NCBI GenBank assembly: GCA_949286415.1
Contig: CASEBV010000012.1
Location: forward strand, 124,001-188,000
DNA from: an uncultured Bacteroidales bacterium
Lineage (GTDB): Bacteria > Bacteroidota > Bacteroidia > Bacteroidales > UBA932
Reading direction: 5' to 3'
Length of the DNA: 64,000 nt
Positions 18,708 to 28,458 of the stretch are shown piece by piece (position 1 is the first letter of the stretch; every line of letters begins with the position of its first letter). A program made the translations under genes and the position numbers. A model generated the notes under the pieces. It was not told where the DNA came from and ran no database searches. It saw nothing but the letters and a program-made list of their open reading frames with translations.

Positions 18708-18738
18708 AGAGCATGCCGCCGTCGGCATGCTCTTTTTT
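18708..18738 (+). terminator. Rho-independent terminator
   Basis: AGAGCATGCCG (18708-18718) pairs perfectly with CGGCATGCTCT (18723-18733) over a 4-base loop, followed by six T. It ends the transcript of the first BACON lipoprotein gene. Confidence 0.9.
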
Positions 18739-18841
18739 AATGAAAGTGCTGTAGCGGTGACGGTTTCTTACAAATTTTTGCTTATTGCCTCTAAAATGTT
18801 GATAAAATTTAATTTGTAACTTAAATTTAATTTTAGATTCC

Positions 18842-18873
18842 GTTGGTTTCTGATATTAAAATGTATAAATTTG
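18842..18873 (+). promoter_or_regulatory. Bacteroidota promoter of the large BACON lipoprotein gene
   Basis: GTTG (18842-18845, three of four bases of TTTG), 20 bases, then TAAATTTG (18866-18873, exact TAnnTTTG). The leader to the ATG at 18930 would be about 50 bases. With the terminator just upstream, this gene has its own transcription unit. Confidence 0.65.
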
Positions 18874-18929
18874 CGTTCCGGTTAAAGCAAAAGGCGAAAA
18901 CAACTATTTATATCTAATACCGACAGGTT

Positions 18930-21900
18930 ATGAAAATCAGGAATTTACTGTTTATTGGCCTTGCGTCTGCAGTTTTGTTTGCGGGATGTAAGGAAGATGA
19001 GATTCAGGAATCGCCTTCTCTGAAGGTTGAGCCTGCTTCTCTTGAAATGTTCTCAAAACAGGGGGGGGAATCTGAAGTACAGACAGTATCCCTTACTGCC
19101 AACCGCGAGTGGAAGGCAAATTGTGAAGAAGACTGGATTCATGTTGAACCTGCTTCCGGTCCGGCGTCCGCTGATGTTCAGACAGTTTCAATCTATGTGG
19201 ATGAGAATACGGAAATGCAGCGTTCTGCTGAGGTTATCTTCACTATAGGTGTGACTGAAAAGTCCGTGACTGTGACTCAGGAGGGCATTGATGTAGAGTA
19301 TACCCCACTCTCTGAAATCAGGGCCCTGGCAAAGGATACCGAGACTCAGGTCAAGATTGACGGCTCTGTATTCATAAAAGGAGTTGTGGTATCCAATCAG
19401 TCGGAACTTGACAATCTCACATCAAACAAGAGCATCTACATTCAGGACGAGACTGCCGGTATTCAGCTGTATTTCGCTGAAGATGCAGAATATGTCCGTG
19501 GAGACGAGATTGCTGTGAATGTTTCCGGACTTATGATTTCTTTCTATGGCGCTGCCATGCAGATTGTTACGGAAACTGTTGTCGGTGAGGATGGAAAGAC
19601 CCAGACCACAGGTGTTCCTAACAATGCTGCGACATTGCTTTCTTCCGGAAATGAGATTCAGGCAAAGGAAATTTCAATGCAGGAATTCATTTCGTTCTCA
19701 TACGAGGGGCAATATGTGTCCATAACTGATCCTGTCCAGGTGGTTGAGGCTGATCTCGGCAAGACATTCGTTCAGGGAGACTCACACACTTCAATCGGGA
19801 TGACAGACGCAGACAACAACAAGTTTGAAGTCCGCTCATCGAAATATTCGACTTATGGAGATGAAACGGTTCCTGACGGCTCAGGCCTCATCAGGGGCAT
19901 TGCCTCAAGATTCAACAGTACTCCGCAGATAATCTTCTCAACTTCAGAAGACTGGAAGGGACTTAACCAAGAGAGATTTGATGTTGAAATTGTTGATCCT
20001 GTTCCTGATAATGCCGTATATTATAATGACTTTGACAAAGAGAAGGCTGTTGAAACTTCTGACAAATGGCCTTATCTTGACCAGTTTGACGGTTGGAAGA
20101 ATGAGACCGGATCCGGAGCTTCCGATGTGACATACGACTTTGCCGGTGTATCCGTAAGATCAAATTCAACATCTGACAGCAATTATTCAGATTATGCCGG
20201 GTCTGGAGTGAACAACATTCTGTTCGGCACCGACGGTCATTTCCAGGTCGGCAACATTGCCGTTGAGGCCGGAAACTATACCATATCGTTCGGTACAGAA
20301 AGATATCTTTATGGCGCAGACGACAATACTTTCAGACCGGATGAATTTCATGTTTACATAAGTGACAACGGCGAAAGATGGGTTGAGCTCGAATACTCGT
20401 TCCCGAACGGGTACAAGAACGGGAGATGGGATCTTGCATCTTCTACATTTACCCTGCCTTCCGGCACATCTGTACTGTACATCTACATCAGTTCAGACCT
20501 TTCCGGCGCACATCGTCTCGATGACCTTGGCCTTGCTCCGTCAGAGACAGCCGGCACTGAAATAGATTTCTCGAAAGGCACTGATATCGGCGGAGGAGAA
20601 GATCCTGAGCCGGGGGAGGAAATGACTATAGCAGAGGTCAAGGAGGCATCTGATGATACTCCGGTATTGACTTCCGGTACTGTCATGGCCAAATATGCAA
20701 GAGGATTCATCATTACTGACGGGACAGAAAATCTGCTTGTTTTCCAGGGCAGCAATCCTTCTTCAATGCCGGAAATCGGCGATGTCGTCACTGTTTCAGG
20801 TGCCAGGGACACATATTCTGGCCTTGCACAGATAGGCGGAACGGTAGAATTTGAAGTCACAAGTTCCGAAACCATAACATATCCTGATTCATATCCGTCT
20901 CCGGCAGTCTATGAGGGAAGTGCATTCAACGGCATTGGCAATGACCTCGGGGACGTTGAGTTCATACAATATACAGGTGAACTCGTGAAAGACGGCAGCT
21001 ATTACAATGTCTCCGTTGGCGGGGCCACCCTTGAAGGTGGGGTCACTTATCCGGACTCCGACCTCCAGAATAAACTCAACGGCTTGGTGGGCAAGGAAAT
21101 CACGGTGACAGGATATTATCTCGGACTGACGAACGGGAAACAGACGGTAAGTACGATGGCCGTCGATCTGTCCGAGGCTTCTCCGTCAGGAGGTGAGACA
21201 TTCTCCGTTTCTCCTCTGGAACTGAAATTTACCGGAGAAGGAGGCACTGGCAGTCTCACGGTTTCCGCAAGCGAAGGTGTAGCCTGGACTGTGTCGACAG
21301 ATGCCGAATACCTCACGCTGTCGGTGGAGAATGGCACTGGCAAAGGCGAGGTGCAGGTTACCTGTGCTGAGAATACCTCAGAAGCAAGGACAGCTGAAAT
21401 AAAACTTTCCACGACTGCCGATGTGGCTCAGAAAGAATATACAGTTAAAGTGTCCCAGACTGCTGCCGGCGCCTCCGGCCTTGAGTCCCTTACAGTAGAG
21501 GAATTCCTAGCCAAATCTGAGGGCAGTGAATACTACGAGCTGACCGGAACGGTTGTGAATATTTCAAATACACATTACGGGAACTTCGACCTTGTTGATG
21601 AGACCGGTTCAGTATATGTCTACGGGCTTGTGGAAAGCGAGGGTGCGGCTGACGGAACATTTGAAAACCTCGGGCTTAAGGAGGGCGATGTGGTCACAAT
21701 TGCCGGAAAACGTTCATCATTTAATGGTGACCCTCAGGTAGGAGATGCCTATTATATCTCTCATGTTCCTGGTGAACTTCCGGGAATCAAGGATGTAACG
21801 GTTGCGGAATTTCTCTCATCCCCTGTCGGTGTCCTTCAAAAATATCGTCTGACAGGCCGCATTGAGAATATCGTAAATACTACTTACGGTAATTTTGACC

Positions 21901-22877
21901 TCGTGGACGCGACAGGCTCTGTTTATGTGTATGGTCTGAAGGCCAGTGAAACGGCTGACAACAAGTCATTCTCCTCTCTCGGGCTGAAAGAAGGCGACAT
22001 TGTTACCCTTGTCGGTACAAGAGATGAGCACAACAATGACCCGCAGGTTGGCAATGCATACTATGAAACCCATGAGGCCGGACTGACATTCTCCGTTTCT
22101 CCTCTGTCACTCAATGTTTCAGCTGAGGGAGGCACTACAAAATTCTCCGTTGAGGCAAGCGACAATGTCGCATGGACAATCACGACTACGGATGATGTTC
22201 ACCTTACTGTCATTTCCGGCGGAACAGGCTCGAAGGATGTCACTCTGATGTACCGCGGCAATGAAGGCCCGGATGCCAAGACAGCCGACATCACAGTCTC
22301 CACTACCGCTGATGTGCCTGTCAAGTCCTACACAATCAAGTTCAAGCAGTCTGCTCCTGGAGCAGCAGAAAGCGCCTGGACATTGGTGTCAAGTGACTCT
22401 GAGATGACATCAGGAGAATATGTGATACTCTGTGATTTCAGCAATGTCAGCGGCAAATCGGGAGTATGGGCATTGTCCAATGCCGAAGGGACAACCAAAG
22501 GATCCGTAAAAGCATCTGATATTTCAACTATAGGCATTTCGGAGAGTTCCAATACTCTGGACGGTGTGACGGACGGATATGTCTGGACAATTACACAGAG
22601 TGCTGACGGCTATGTTATCCGGCCGAAGAATAATGACGGCATAGGGCTTGGAGTTATCGCGGATAATAACGGCTTGAGGAATAACGCAGACAATAAAGAT
22701 TCCGTCTGGTCAATGGCGAAGGTTTCAGGCTCATGGGGCTGGGAAATGTCAACATCAGATCCGAAAGGTGATACCCGTTATTTGTGCGGATATGAGACTG
22801 ATAACTGGAGAACATATAAGGCCATCAGCAGTTGTCAGACCAAGAACTGGGAAATCAGAATCTATAAATTGAATTGA
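18930..22877 (+). CDS. Giant BACON/DUF5689/OB-like surface lipoprotein
   Basis: 1315 residues with a lipoprotein signal (LFAGC, then KEDE). Domains in order: BACON 1 (30-115); DUF5689-like (124-345); a jelly-roll segment beginning VYYNDFDKEKA and ending RLDDLGLAPS (362-540); OB-like regions (564-747); BACON 2 (756-845); two adjacent OB-like repeats (854-948, 956-1048); BACON 3 (1053-1142); and a C-terminal domain (1149-1315) ending EIRIYKLN. BACON 2 and 3 both open with FSVSPL and share the same underlying DNA, so they reflect internal duplication. No catalytic residues are recognised; it looks like a multivalent surface binder. Its neighbours are a nuclease, an EEP protein and a TonB receptor, so nucleic acid is the favoured ligand. 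That is inference; complex glycans remain possible because BACON domains also occur in glycan loci. Confidence 0.8.
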   Translation: MKIRNLLFIGLASAVLFAGCKEDEIQESPSLKVEPASLEMFSKQGGESEVQTVSLTANREWKANCEEDWIHVEPASGPASADVQTVSIYVDENTEMQRSAEVIFTIGVTEKSVTVTQEGIDVEYTPLSEIRALAKDTETQVKIDGSVFIKGVVVSNQSELDNLTSNKSIYIQDETAGIQLYFAEDAEYVRGDEIAVNVSGLMISFYGAAMQIVTETVVGEDGKTQTTGVPNNAATLLSSGNEIQAKEISMQEFISFSYEGQYVSITDPVQVVEADLGKTFVQGDSHTSIGMTDADNNKFEVRSSKYSTYGDETVPDGSGLIRGIASRFNSTPQIIFSTSEDWKGLNQERFDVEIVDPVPDNAVYYNDFDKEKAVETSDKWPYLDQFDGWKNETGSGASDVTYDFAGVSVRSNSTSDSNYSDYAGSGVNNILFGTDGHFQVGNIAVEAGNYTISFGTERYLYGADDNTFRPDEFHVYISDNGERWVELEYSFPNGYKNGRWDLASSTFTLPSGTSVLYIYISSDLSGAHRLDDLGLAPSETAGTEIDFSKGTDIGGGEDPEPGEEMTIAEVKEASDDTPVLTSGTVMAKYARGFIITDGTENLLVFQGSNPSSMPEIGDVVTVSGARDTYSGLAQIGGTVEFEVTSSETITYPDSYPSPAVYEGSAFNGIGNDLGDVEFIQYTGELVKDGSYYNVSVGGATLEGGVTYPDSDLQNKLNGLVGKEITVTGYYLGLTNGKQTVSTMAVDLSEASPSGGETFSVSPLELKFTGEGGTGSLTVSASEGVAWTVSTDAEYLTLSVENGTGKGEVQVTCAENTSEARTAEIKLSTTADVAQKEYTVKVSQTAAGASGLESLTVEEFLAKSEGSEYYELTGTVVNISNTHYGNFDLVDETGSVYVYGLVESEGAADGTFENLGLKEGDVVTIAGKRSSFNGDPQVGDAYYISHVPGELPGIKDVTVAEFLSSPVGVLQKYRLTGRIENIVNTTYGNFDLVDATGSVYVYGLKASETADNKSFSSLGLKEGDIVTLVGTRDEHNNDPQVGNAYYETHEAGLTFSVSPLSLNVSAEGGTTKFSVEASDNVAWTITTTDDVHLTVISGGTGSKDVTLMYRGNEGPDAKTADITVSTTADVPVKSYTIKFKQSAPGAAESAWTLVSSDSEMTSGEYVILCDFSNVSGKSGVWALSNAEGTTKGSVKASDISTIGISESSNTLDGVTDGYVWTITQSADGYVIRPKNNDGIGLGVIADNNGLRNNADNKDSVWSMAKVSGSWGWEMSTSDPKGDTRYLCGYETDNWRTYKAISSCQTKNWEIRIYKLN

Positions 22878-22896
22878 CAGCTTTTATAATTTTCAA

Positions 22897-22937
22897 AATC
22901 AAAGGGATGCCCCGCCTTGGGGCAGCCCTTTGATTTT
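22897..22937 (+). terminator. Rho-independent terminator
   Basis: A long hairpin pairs AATCAAAGGG-x-TGCCCC with GGGGCA-x-CCCTTTGATT; one internal mismatch separates the two halves. It is followed by TTTT. It lies between the giant lipoprotein and the nuclease gene. No clear promoter was found between it and the nuclease start, so read-through may feed the next genes. Confidence 0.85.
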
Positions 22938-22984
22938 CTGATTTATTCTCCTTTTGGGGAAATTTTCATTTGATTTTTATCCGG

Positions 22985-24187
22985 ATGCGATTTATTTTAC
23001 GATTGAAGAAATTTTTGCCGGCAATGCTGGCTGCGGCCGTGATGTCTTTTGCCGTTTCCTGTGAACAGTCGGACATTGCTCCTGCGCTCAAGATGCAACA
23101 GACGACGGTGCCTTATACGGCCGGACGCCAGAGCGTGTCGGTCGAAGCCTCGGGGAACTGGGTGCTTGCATTGTATTTTCAGGATGATGACCAGTGGGCA
23201 AGCCTCAGTGCGGAGTCCGGCAGCGGGAGCAGGAATGTCGTGCTTGAGTACGGCGAAAACAACTCTGAGAAGGAGCGCAAGGTGAATATCGTGCTCACGG
23301 CTTCCGGCACTGATGTTGTGCTCGGGTTCACCCAACTTCCGGAGAATAGCGCAGAGCCTGAGCCTGACCCCGACCCCGATCCTGATCCCGATCCTGATCC
23401 CGATCCTGATCCCGATCCTGAGCCGGCTGTATTTCCTGGATGGATGGAACTTCCTGCCGTGAAGGAGACCGAAGACTGTCATTTCTACTCGCATGACATG
23501 CGGGTGGCCGGCCGGACATGCAGGAACTATTCTTTCCTGTGGGACAGGGACAATCTTGTGTCTCACTGGGTGGCATATCCTCTGAACTCGTTCCTCATCG
23601 GAAGCGGCAGCAGGACGGATGACTGGGATTATGACCCGCTCGTGCCGAGGGATGAGCAGCCGACACTTTTCCATGGTTATGACGGAGGCTATGACAGAGG
23701 TCATCAGCTCCCGTCTGCCGACAGATATACTGACAATCCTTCGACATTCTATTTCACCAACATGACCCCGCAGCTCGGAAGCCTCAACCAGAAGATATGG
23801 GCGAATTTCGAGGTGCAGGTCAGAGCGTGGGCCAGGGCTTGCGATACTCTCTATGTGGTGACAGGATGTGTGCTTGAAGGCAGCAGAGGCAAGGCGTATG
23901 ACAACAACGGCAAGGCTGTGACAGTGCCCGGCGGATATTACAAGGCCCTTCTCTGCTACAAGAATTCGCCGAGCTTCGGTGACGGAGGCTATGTGGCTGC
24001 AGGATTCTATTTTGAGCACAGGGGCTACAGCCAGACCGATGTCACTTCGGACATGAGCATGTCCATTGACGAACTTGAGGCGAAGACCGGACTGGACTTT
24101 TTCGTCAATCTGAAGAAAAAATTGCCTACGCTTTCGGACAGAATTGAGGCAAAGGATCCTGAGACCGTCAATTTCTGGTGGAACTGA
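22985..24187 (+). CDS. BACON-NUC fusion: surface DNA/RNA non-specific endonuclease lipoprotein
   Basis: 400 residues from the ATG at 22985 (MRFILRLKKFL, a good signal start); an ATG at 22970 would add five residues. The lipobox-like FAVSC is followed by a BACON domain (about 30-120 from this start), a (Pro-Asp)n linker and a C-terminal NUC domain of the His-Me finger class. The signature YDRGHQLPSADR carries the catalytic His (residue 240 from this start), and NQKIWANFE carries the metal-binding Asn (268). Such enzymes cut single- and double-stranded DNA and RNA without sequence specificity, using Mg2+. The lipoprotein signal and BACON domain place it on the cell surface or facing the periplasm. 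It leads a close-packed run with the EEP protein, TonB receptor and DUF5689 lipoprotein. Confidence 0.9.
   Translation: MRFILRLKKFLPAMLAAAVMSFAVSCEQSDIAPALKMQQTTVPYTAGRQSVSVEASGNWVLALYFQDDDQWASLSAESGSGSRNVVLEYGENNSEKERKVNIVLTASGTDVVLGFTQLPENSAEPEPDPDPDPDPDPDPDPDPDPEPAVFPGWMELPAVKETEDCHFYSHDMRVAGRTCRNYSFLWDRDNLVSHWVAYPLNSFLIGSGSRTDDWDYDPLVPRDEQPTLFHGYDGGYDRGHQLPSADRYTDNPSTFYFTNMTPQLGSLNQKIWANFEVQVRAWARACDTLYVVTGCVLEGSRGKAYDNNGKAVTVPGGYYKALLCYKNSPSFGDGGYVAAGFYFEHRGYSQTDVTSDMSMSIDELEAKTGLDFFVNLKKKLPTLSDRIEAKDPETVNFWWN
23354..23425 (+). repeat. Proline-aspartate linker encoded by 12-bp tandem repeats
   Basis: The reading frame encodes alternating Pro and Asp (bounded by Glu-Pro) between the BACON and NUC domains. 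The core is built of 12-bp units of the form CCTGATCCCGAT. Such runs can change length by slippage in steps that keep the frame. Confidence 0.8.
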
Positions 24188-24231
24188 CCCTGCCCTGCGG
24201 CCCCTGTAAACGATAATCATCAAACAGCAAT

Positions 24232-25311
24232 ATGAGAAAAATCACAATCATTTTATCTCTTCTCTTGATTTCATTGGCTGCGACTGCCCAGGAGACCAAG
24301 GTCAAGAGCTATGTCGTCGGGTTCTACAACCTTGAGAACCTTTTTGACACTTATAATGACCCGGCAAAGAACGACGAGGAATTTCTTCCGGACGGCAGAA
24401 ACCAGTGGACTGAAACAAAATATCAGAAAAAGCTGCATAACATGGCCACTGTCATAAAGTCGATGGCGGAGACCAACGGCAGATTCCATTCGGTCTTGGG
24501 GGTCAGTGAGATAGAGAACAGGCTTGTGCTGGAGGACCTTGTCAGCCAGCCGGAGATTGCATCCGCCAATTATCAGATAGTGCATTATGACAGCCCGGAT
24601 GTCAGGGGTGTTGATGTGGGTCTTCTCTATCGCCCGGACCAGTTCAAACTCCTGGACAGTGAATCGATTCCTTTTGACTTCAACAGTCCAGGCATAGAGT
24701 TCTCTATGGAGGGCGAGGACAGGGTGTCTTTCAAGACCAGGGACATACTCATGGCCCACGGCCTGCTTGACGGAGAGCAGTTCGCCTTTTATGTCGCCCA
24801 CCTTCCTTCCCGCATCGGCGGAAAGGGCTGGGACCTGAGGAGCCGCGGAGCGGAAATCATCTATGACCATGCATTGAAGATGATGTCGCAGTATCCCGGC
24901 ATCAAGATAGTGGTGATGGGCGACATGAATGACAATCCGACTGATGTCAGCATGACACAGTACATGCATGGCAAGGAGGAGCCGGGGCAGGTGGGAAAGG
25001 AGGATTTCTTCTCTCCGTTCCGGGCAATGCTCAAGGCCGGCTATGGTTCCCTTGCATATCAGGGGACTTGGAACATCTATGACATCATCCTCGTCAACGA
25101 GGCTCTCGTCAATGCCCCGGACGGCGGATTCAGAATCAGGCCGCTCGGCAAAAAAGGATTCTACGGTGTCGTCTATAAGAAGCCGTTCATGATGACCCAG
25201 AGAGGACAATACAAGGGTACCCCGTTCAGAACATTCTCAAACGGAGCATTCATCGGCGGATACAGCGACCATCTCCCGACCTACATTGTCCTTGAAAAAG
25301 AAGTTAACTGA
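24232..25311 (+). CDS. Secreted endonuclease/exonuclease/phosphatase (EEP) family protein
   Basis: 359 residues. The signal peptide MRKITIILSLLLISLAATAQ is followed by the EEP fold: GFYNLENLFDT (Asn), VLGVSEIENR (metal Glu), VDVGLLYR, VVMGDMNDNPTD (catalytic Asp/Asn pair) and the ending YSDHLPTYIVL with the Asp-His. The family covers DNase I, exonuclease III, and nucleotide or inositol phosphatases. Next to a NUC nuclease and a TonB receptor, a nuclease or 5'-nucleotide phosphodiesterase role is likely. There is no lipobox, so it is probably periplasmic. It lies 44 bases after the NUC gene and 17 before the receptor. Confidence 0.88.
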   Translation: MRKITIILSLLLISLAATAQETKVKSYVVGFYNLENLFDTYNDPAKNDEEFLPDGRNQWTETKYQKKLHNMATVIKSMAETNGRFHSVLGVSEIENRLVLEDLVSQPEIASANYQIVHYDSPDVRGVDVGLLYRPDQFKLLDSESIPFDFNSPGIEFSMEGEDRVSFKTRDILMAHGLLDGEQFAFYVAHLPSRIGGKGWDLRSRGAEIIYDHALKMMSQYPGIKIVVMGDMNDNPTDVSMTQYMHGKEEPGQVGKEDFFSPFRAMLKAGYGSLAYQGTWNIYDIILVNEALVNAPDGGFRIRPLGKKGFYGVVYKKPFMMTQRGQYKGTPFRTFSNGAFIGGYSDHLPTYIVLEKEVN

Positions 25312-25328
25312 ATATTATCTGGAAAAAT

Positions 25329-28300
25329 ATGAACAGAAAATTATTGTCAATCTTATTTATGGTCATTCTCGCCCTTCCGGCCGCTGCCCAGCAGCAGGAC
25401 AGGCGCAACAGCTACGGAGGCAGGATACAGTGGTTTGAGAACCTTGTTACTGAAGATAAAGGCGGAGTCGAGGGAACTGTCGTGAACAGAAGCGGCCGTG
25501 CTCCTGTGGCTGACGCGCTGCTCAATCTCTGGCGCGGCGACAAGCTGATTGCCGAGGCCAGAGTTGCCGAAGACGGATATTTTATATTTGACAATCTCCC
25601 CAACGGGGAATACCGGCTGGCGGTCTCTGCTCCAGGCTTTATGTCCACGGAGGTAAATGTCTCTGTGGAGGGCTTTGTAAAGGACCTCATATTCGTGTCT
25701 ATGGTGCCAAGCACCATTATTCCTGAATTCGACGAGTCAAGTTTCGTTGAGTTTGACATGGAAGATTCAGGCTATGATGACGCCCCTTCCATCCTGTACG
25801 GCAATGATGTCTATTCAAGCATCGCAGGCTATGGCTTCAGTTCCATCCGCTTCAAGAACAGGGGATACGCGAGTGAGTCACAGGATGTGTACCTGAGCGG
25901 TGTCAAGATGAATGATGCCATCACAGGATATACCCCTTACTCTCTCTGGTCAGGCCTGAATGAAGCCATGAGGAGCAAGGAGACGACCATAGGTTCCCAG
26001 CCTTATGAATACGGGTTCGGAGGATACAACGGTGTCACGAATATCCTTGCCACCCCGTCCAATGTCCGCAAGGGATGGAGATTCAGTGCACTGACCAACA
26101 GTGCCCTCTACAGGTTGAGGCTCATGGCGACATACGCCTCTGGAGAGCTGGACAACGGCTGGTCTTATGCTTTCAACGTGTCAGCCCGTCTCGGAGGAAA
26201 TGACTGGGTGAAAGGCATCTATTACCGGTCGTTCGCATATTATGCCGGAGTGGAGAAAAAATTCGGGGACATTCACCGTCTGAGTCTCGTGGCATTCGCC
26301 GCTCCAGGCCAGAGAGGCGCCCAGAATGCGTCCACACAGGAGGTTTATGACCTTGTAGGAGACAATATGTACAATTCCAACTGGGGCTATCAGAACGGCA
26401 AGCTCCGCAATGCCCGTGTGCGCAAGACACATGAGCCGGTGTTTATCCTGAAATATACCGCCACTCCTCTTGAGAATCTCGAGGCTTCCGCCACTATTCT
26501 CTACAGGACAGGCAAGAACGGCTATACGGCAATGGACTGGTATGATACATACGACCCGAGGCCGGACTACTACCGCAATCTCCCGAGCTACTTCTGGATG
26601 GAAGACCCGGACTACGGCAGGCAGGACTATGCGAAGTACGAGGCTGCCCGGGAAGCCTGGATCAACAACTGGAACAGCACGCAGCACATCAACTGGGACC
26701 GTCTCTACAATGTCAATTACCACAATGTCGATGCGGACGGCCTGAGCCGCTCGAAGTATATCATAGAGGAGCGCCGCACGGACCAGAATGACCTCAATCT
26801 CAACGGCAGTGTCAAGTGGCGCATACGCGACTGGGTGACACTCACCGGAGGGGTCAACTACAGGTGGAACAGGACAGAGTACTATAAGGTCGCGGATGAT
26901 TTGCTGGGAGGAGACTATTATGTGAACATAGACCAGTTTGCCGAGAGAGACTTTGCCTCAGACCCTGCAATGATTCAGAATGACCTTGACTATTATTTTG
27001 CACATGGCGCGGCGCAGCAGCTGAACCGGGGAGACAAATACGGGTATGATTACTATGCGAATGTCCGCAATGCCAATGTCTGGGCGAATGCCACCTTTGA
27101 CTACGGCTCATTCTCCGGATATGCGGCAGTCGAGACCGGCTATTCGATGTTCTGGAGGGAAGGTCTTGTCCGCAAAGGCCTTTTTGCCGGACTGGATGAC
27201 GAAGGCAATGAAATATATAGCCCTGCGACAGGCAATCTCCTGACATCATATGACAAGGACGGGCGCGTCATCACATCCAAGGGCCGTTCTGATGTGGCGG
27301 CGTTCTATACCTATTCCGCAAAGCTCGGTGCAAGCTGGTTCTTCACGGGAGGACACAGGGTGTATGCCAACGCAGGCTATTTCAATGATGCCCCGACCTT
27401 CAACCAGTCATTCATCTCTCCGAGGACAAGAAACACCCTTGTGGACGGTCTGACTACGACAAAGACGGTGACTGCGGACATCAACTATACATACAGCAAC
27501 AACGGCTATGACATCCGTCTGACCGGATTCTGGACCAAGATAATGGACCAGACCGACATGATGAGCTTCTACGATGACTCGCAGAATTCATTCACCAACT
27601 TTGCGATGACCGGCATCGACCAGAGGCACATGGGCATTGAGCTGGGCTTTAAGATTCCTCTCTATCTTCAGAATCTCTTCCTTCAGGGCGTCGTCAGCTG
27701 GGGTGAATATATCTACACTTCAACTCCTCTCATGACCCAGACCGTGGACAACAGTGCGGCGGTCATCATTGACAATCAGCCGGTGACCTACTGGAAGAGC
27801 CATCCGATTTACAAGCAAATCTCTGTGGACGGCATTACCATGTACGACAGGGATGTCAACGGGAACTTTATCCTTGACAGAGAGCAGAAACATTATGTGC
27901 CGAGCACACCTCAGCTCGCCGTAGACCTCGGCCTGCGCTACAGGACCAATTCATACTGGTTCTTCGAGGTGAACGGACAGTTCTTCGCCAATTCCTATCT
28001 TGACATGAACCCTCTGTACAGGACTATGACAGCAGTCGCCGGTCCTGACAATGCAATGACCGACATGGCTCTCGCAGAGCACAGCAACGGCTGGTTCCTG
28101 AATCAGAATATGGCAGACAATATGGGCCTTACCCCGGAGGAAATAGAGTACATGGCCGCCCAGGAAAAGTTTGATCCCGTATTTCTCCTCAATGCCAGTG
28201 TCGGCAAATCCTGGTACATTGACCGCAAGTACAACTTCGGATTCTCCCTTGAAGTGAAGAACATTCTCAACAACAGGGGAGTGAAGACGGGAGGATATGA

Positions 28301-28412
28301 GCAGACCCGTCTCATTGACAGCGAGAACTACGACAGATACTACAGGTTTGACCCGAAGTATTTCTACATGAGCGGAGTCAACTATATGCTCAACCTGTAT
28401 TTCAGGTTCTGA
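25329..28412 (+). CDS. TonB-dependent outer-membrane receptor with carboxypeptidase-regulatory domain
   Basis: 1027 residues. The signal peptide ends in LPAAAQ. A carboxypeptidase-D regulatory-like beta sandwich covers about 38-118 (VEGTVVNRSGRAPVADALL to VNVSVEGF). A plug domain follows (about 140-240, including VYLSGVKMNDAITG), then a long 22-strand-type barrel rich in alternating aromatic residues. It ends YMLNLYFRF with a terminal Phe, the outer-membrane insertion signal. It imports a bulky substrate using TonB energy. It is not a typical SusC: no SusD-like partner is present, and the next gene is a DUF5689 lipoprotein that may serve as its lid or binding partner. The nucleases just upstream suggest oligonucleotides or nucleosides as substrate; this is inference. 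Confidence 0.9.
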   Translation: MNRKLLSILFMVILALPAAAQQQDRRNSYGGRIQWFENLVTEDKGGVEGTVVNRSGRAPVADALLNLWRGDKLIAEARVAEDGYFIFDNLPNGEYRLAVSAPGFMSTEVNVSVEGFVKDLIFVSMVPSTIIPEFDESSFVEFDMEDSGYDDAPSILYGNDVYSSIAGYGFSSIRFKNRGYASESQDVYLSGVKMNDAITGYTPYSLWSGLNEAMRSKETTIGSQPYEYGFGGYNGVTNILATPSNVRKGWRFSALTNSALYRLRLMATYASGELDNGWSYAFNVSARLGGNDWVKGIYYRSFAYYAGVEKKFGDIHRLSLVAFAAPGQRGAQNASTQEVYDLVGDNMYNSNWGYQNGKLRNARVRKTHEPVFILKYTATPLENLEASATILYRTGKNGYTAMDWYDTYDPRPDYYRNLPSYFWMEDPDYGRQDYAKYEAAREAWINNWNSTQHINWDRLYNVNYHNVDADGLSRSKYIIEERRTDQNDLNLNGSVKWRIRDWVTLTGGVNYRWNRTEYYKVADDLLGGDYYVNIDQFAERDFASDPAMIQNDLDYYFAHGAAQQLNRGDKYGYDYYANVRNANVWANATFDYGSFSGYAAVETGYSMFWREGLVRKGLFAGLDDEGNEIYSPATGNLLTSYDKDGRVITSKGRSDVAAFYTYSAKLGASWFFTGGHRVYANAGYFNDAPTFNQSFISPRTRNTLVDGLTTTKTVTADINYTYSNNGYDIRLTGFWTKIMDQTDMMSFYDDSQNSFTNFAMTGIDQRHMGIELGFKIPLYLQNLFLQGVVSWGEYIYTSTPLMTQTVDNSAAVIIDNQPVTYWKSHPIYKQISVDGITMYDRDVNGNFILDREQKHYVPSTPQLAVDLGLRYRTNSYWFFEVNGQFFANSYLDMNPLYRTMTAVAGPDNAMTDMALAEHSNGWFLNQNMADNMGLTPEEIEYMAAQEKFDPVFLLNASVGKSWYIDRKYNFGFSLEVKNILNNRGVKTGGYEQTRLIDSENYDRYYRFDPKYFYMSGVNYMLNLYFRF

Positions 28413-28458
28413 CAGACTGTATTATGACAACTGACAGAAAATATAAGAAATCAATTAT

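Noticed and set aside
22997..24223. Long open frame (408 codons) on the minus strand opposite the NUC gene
   Set aside because: It mirrors the codon pattern of the NUC gene; its product (His/Arg/Ile-rich, with repeated IGIRIGIRIG from the Pro-Asp run) has no domain.
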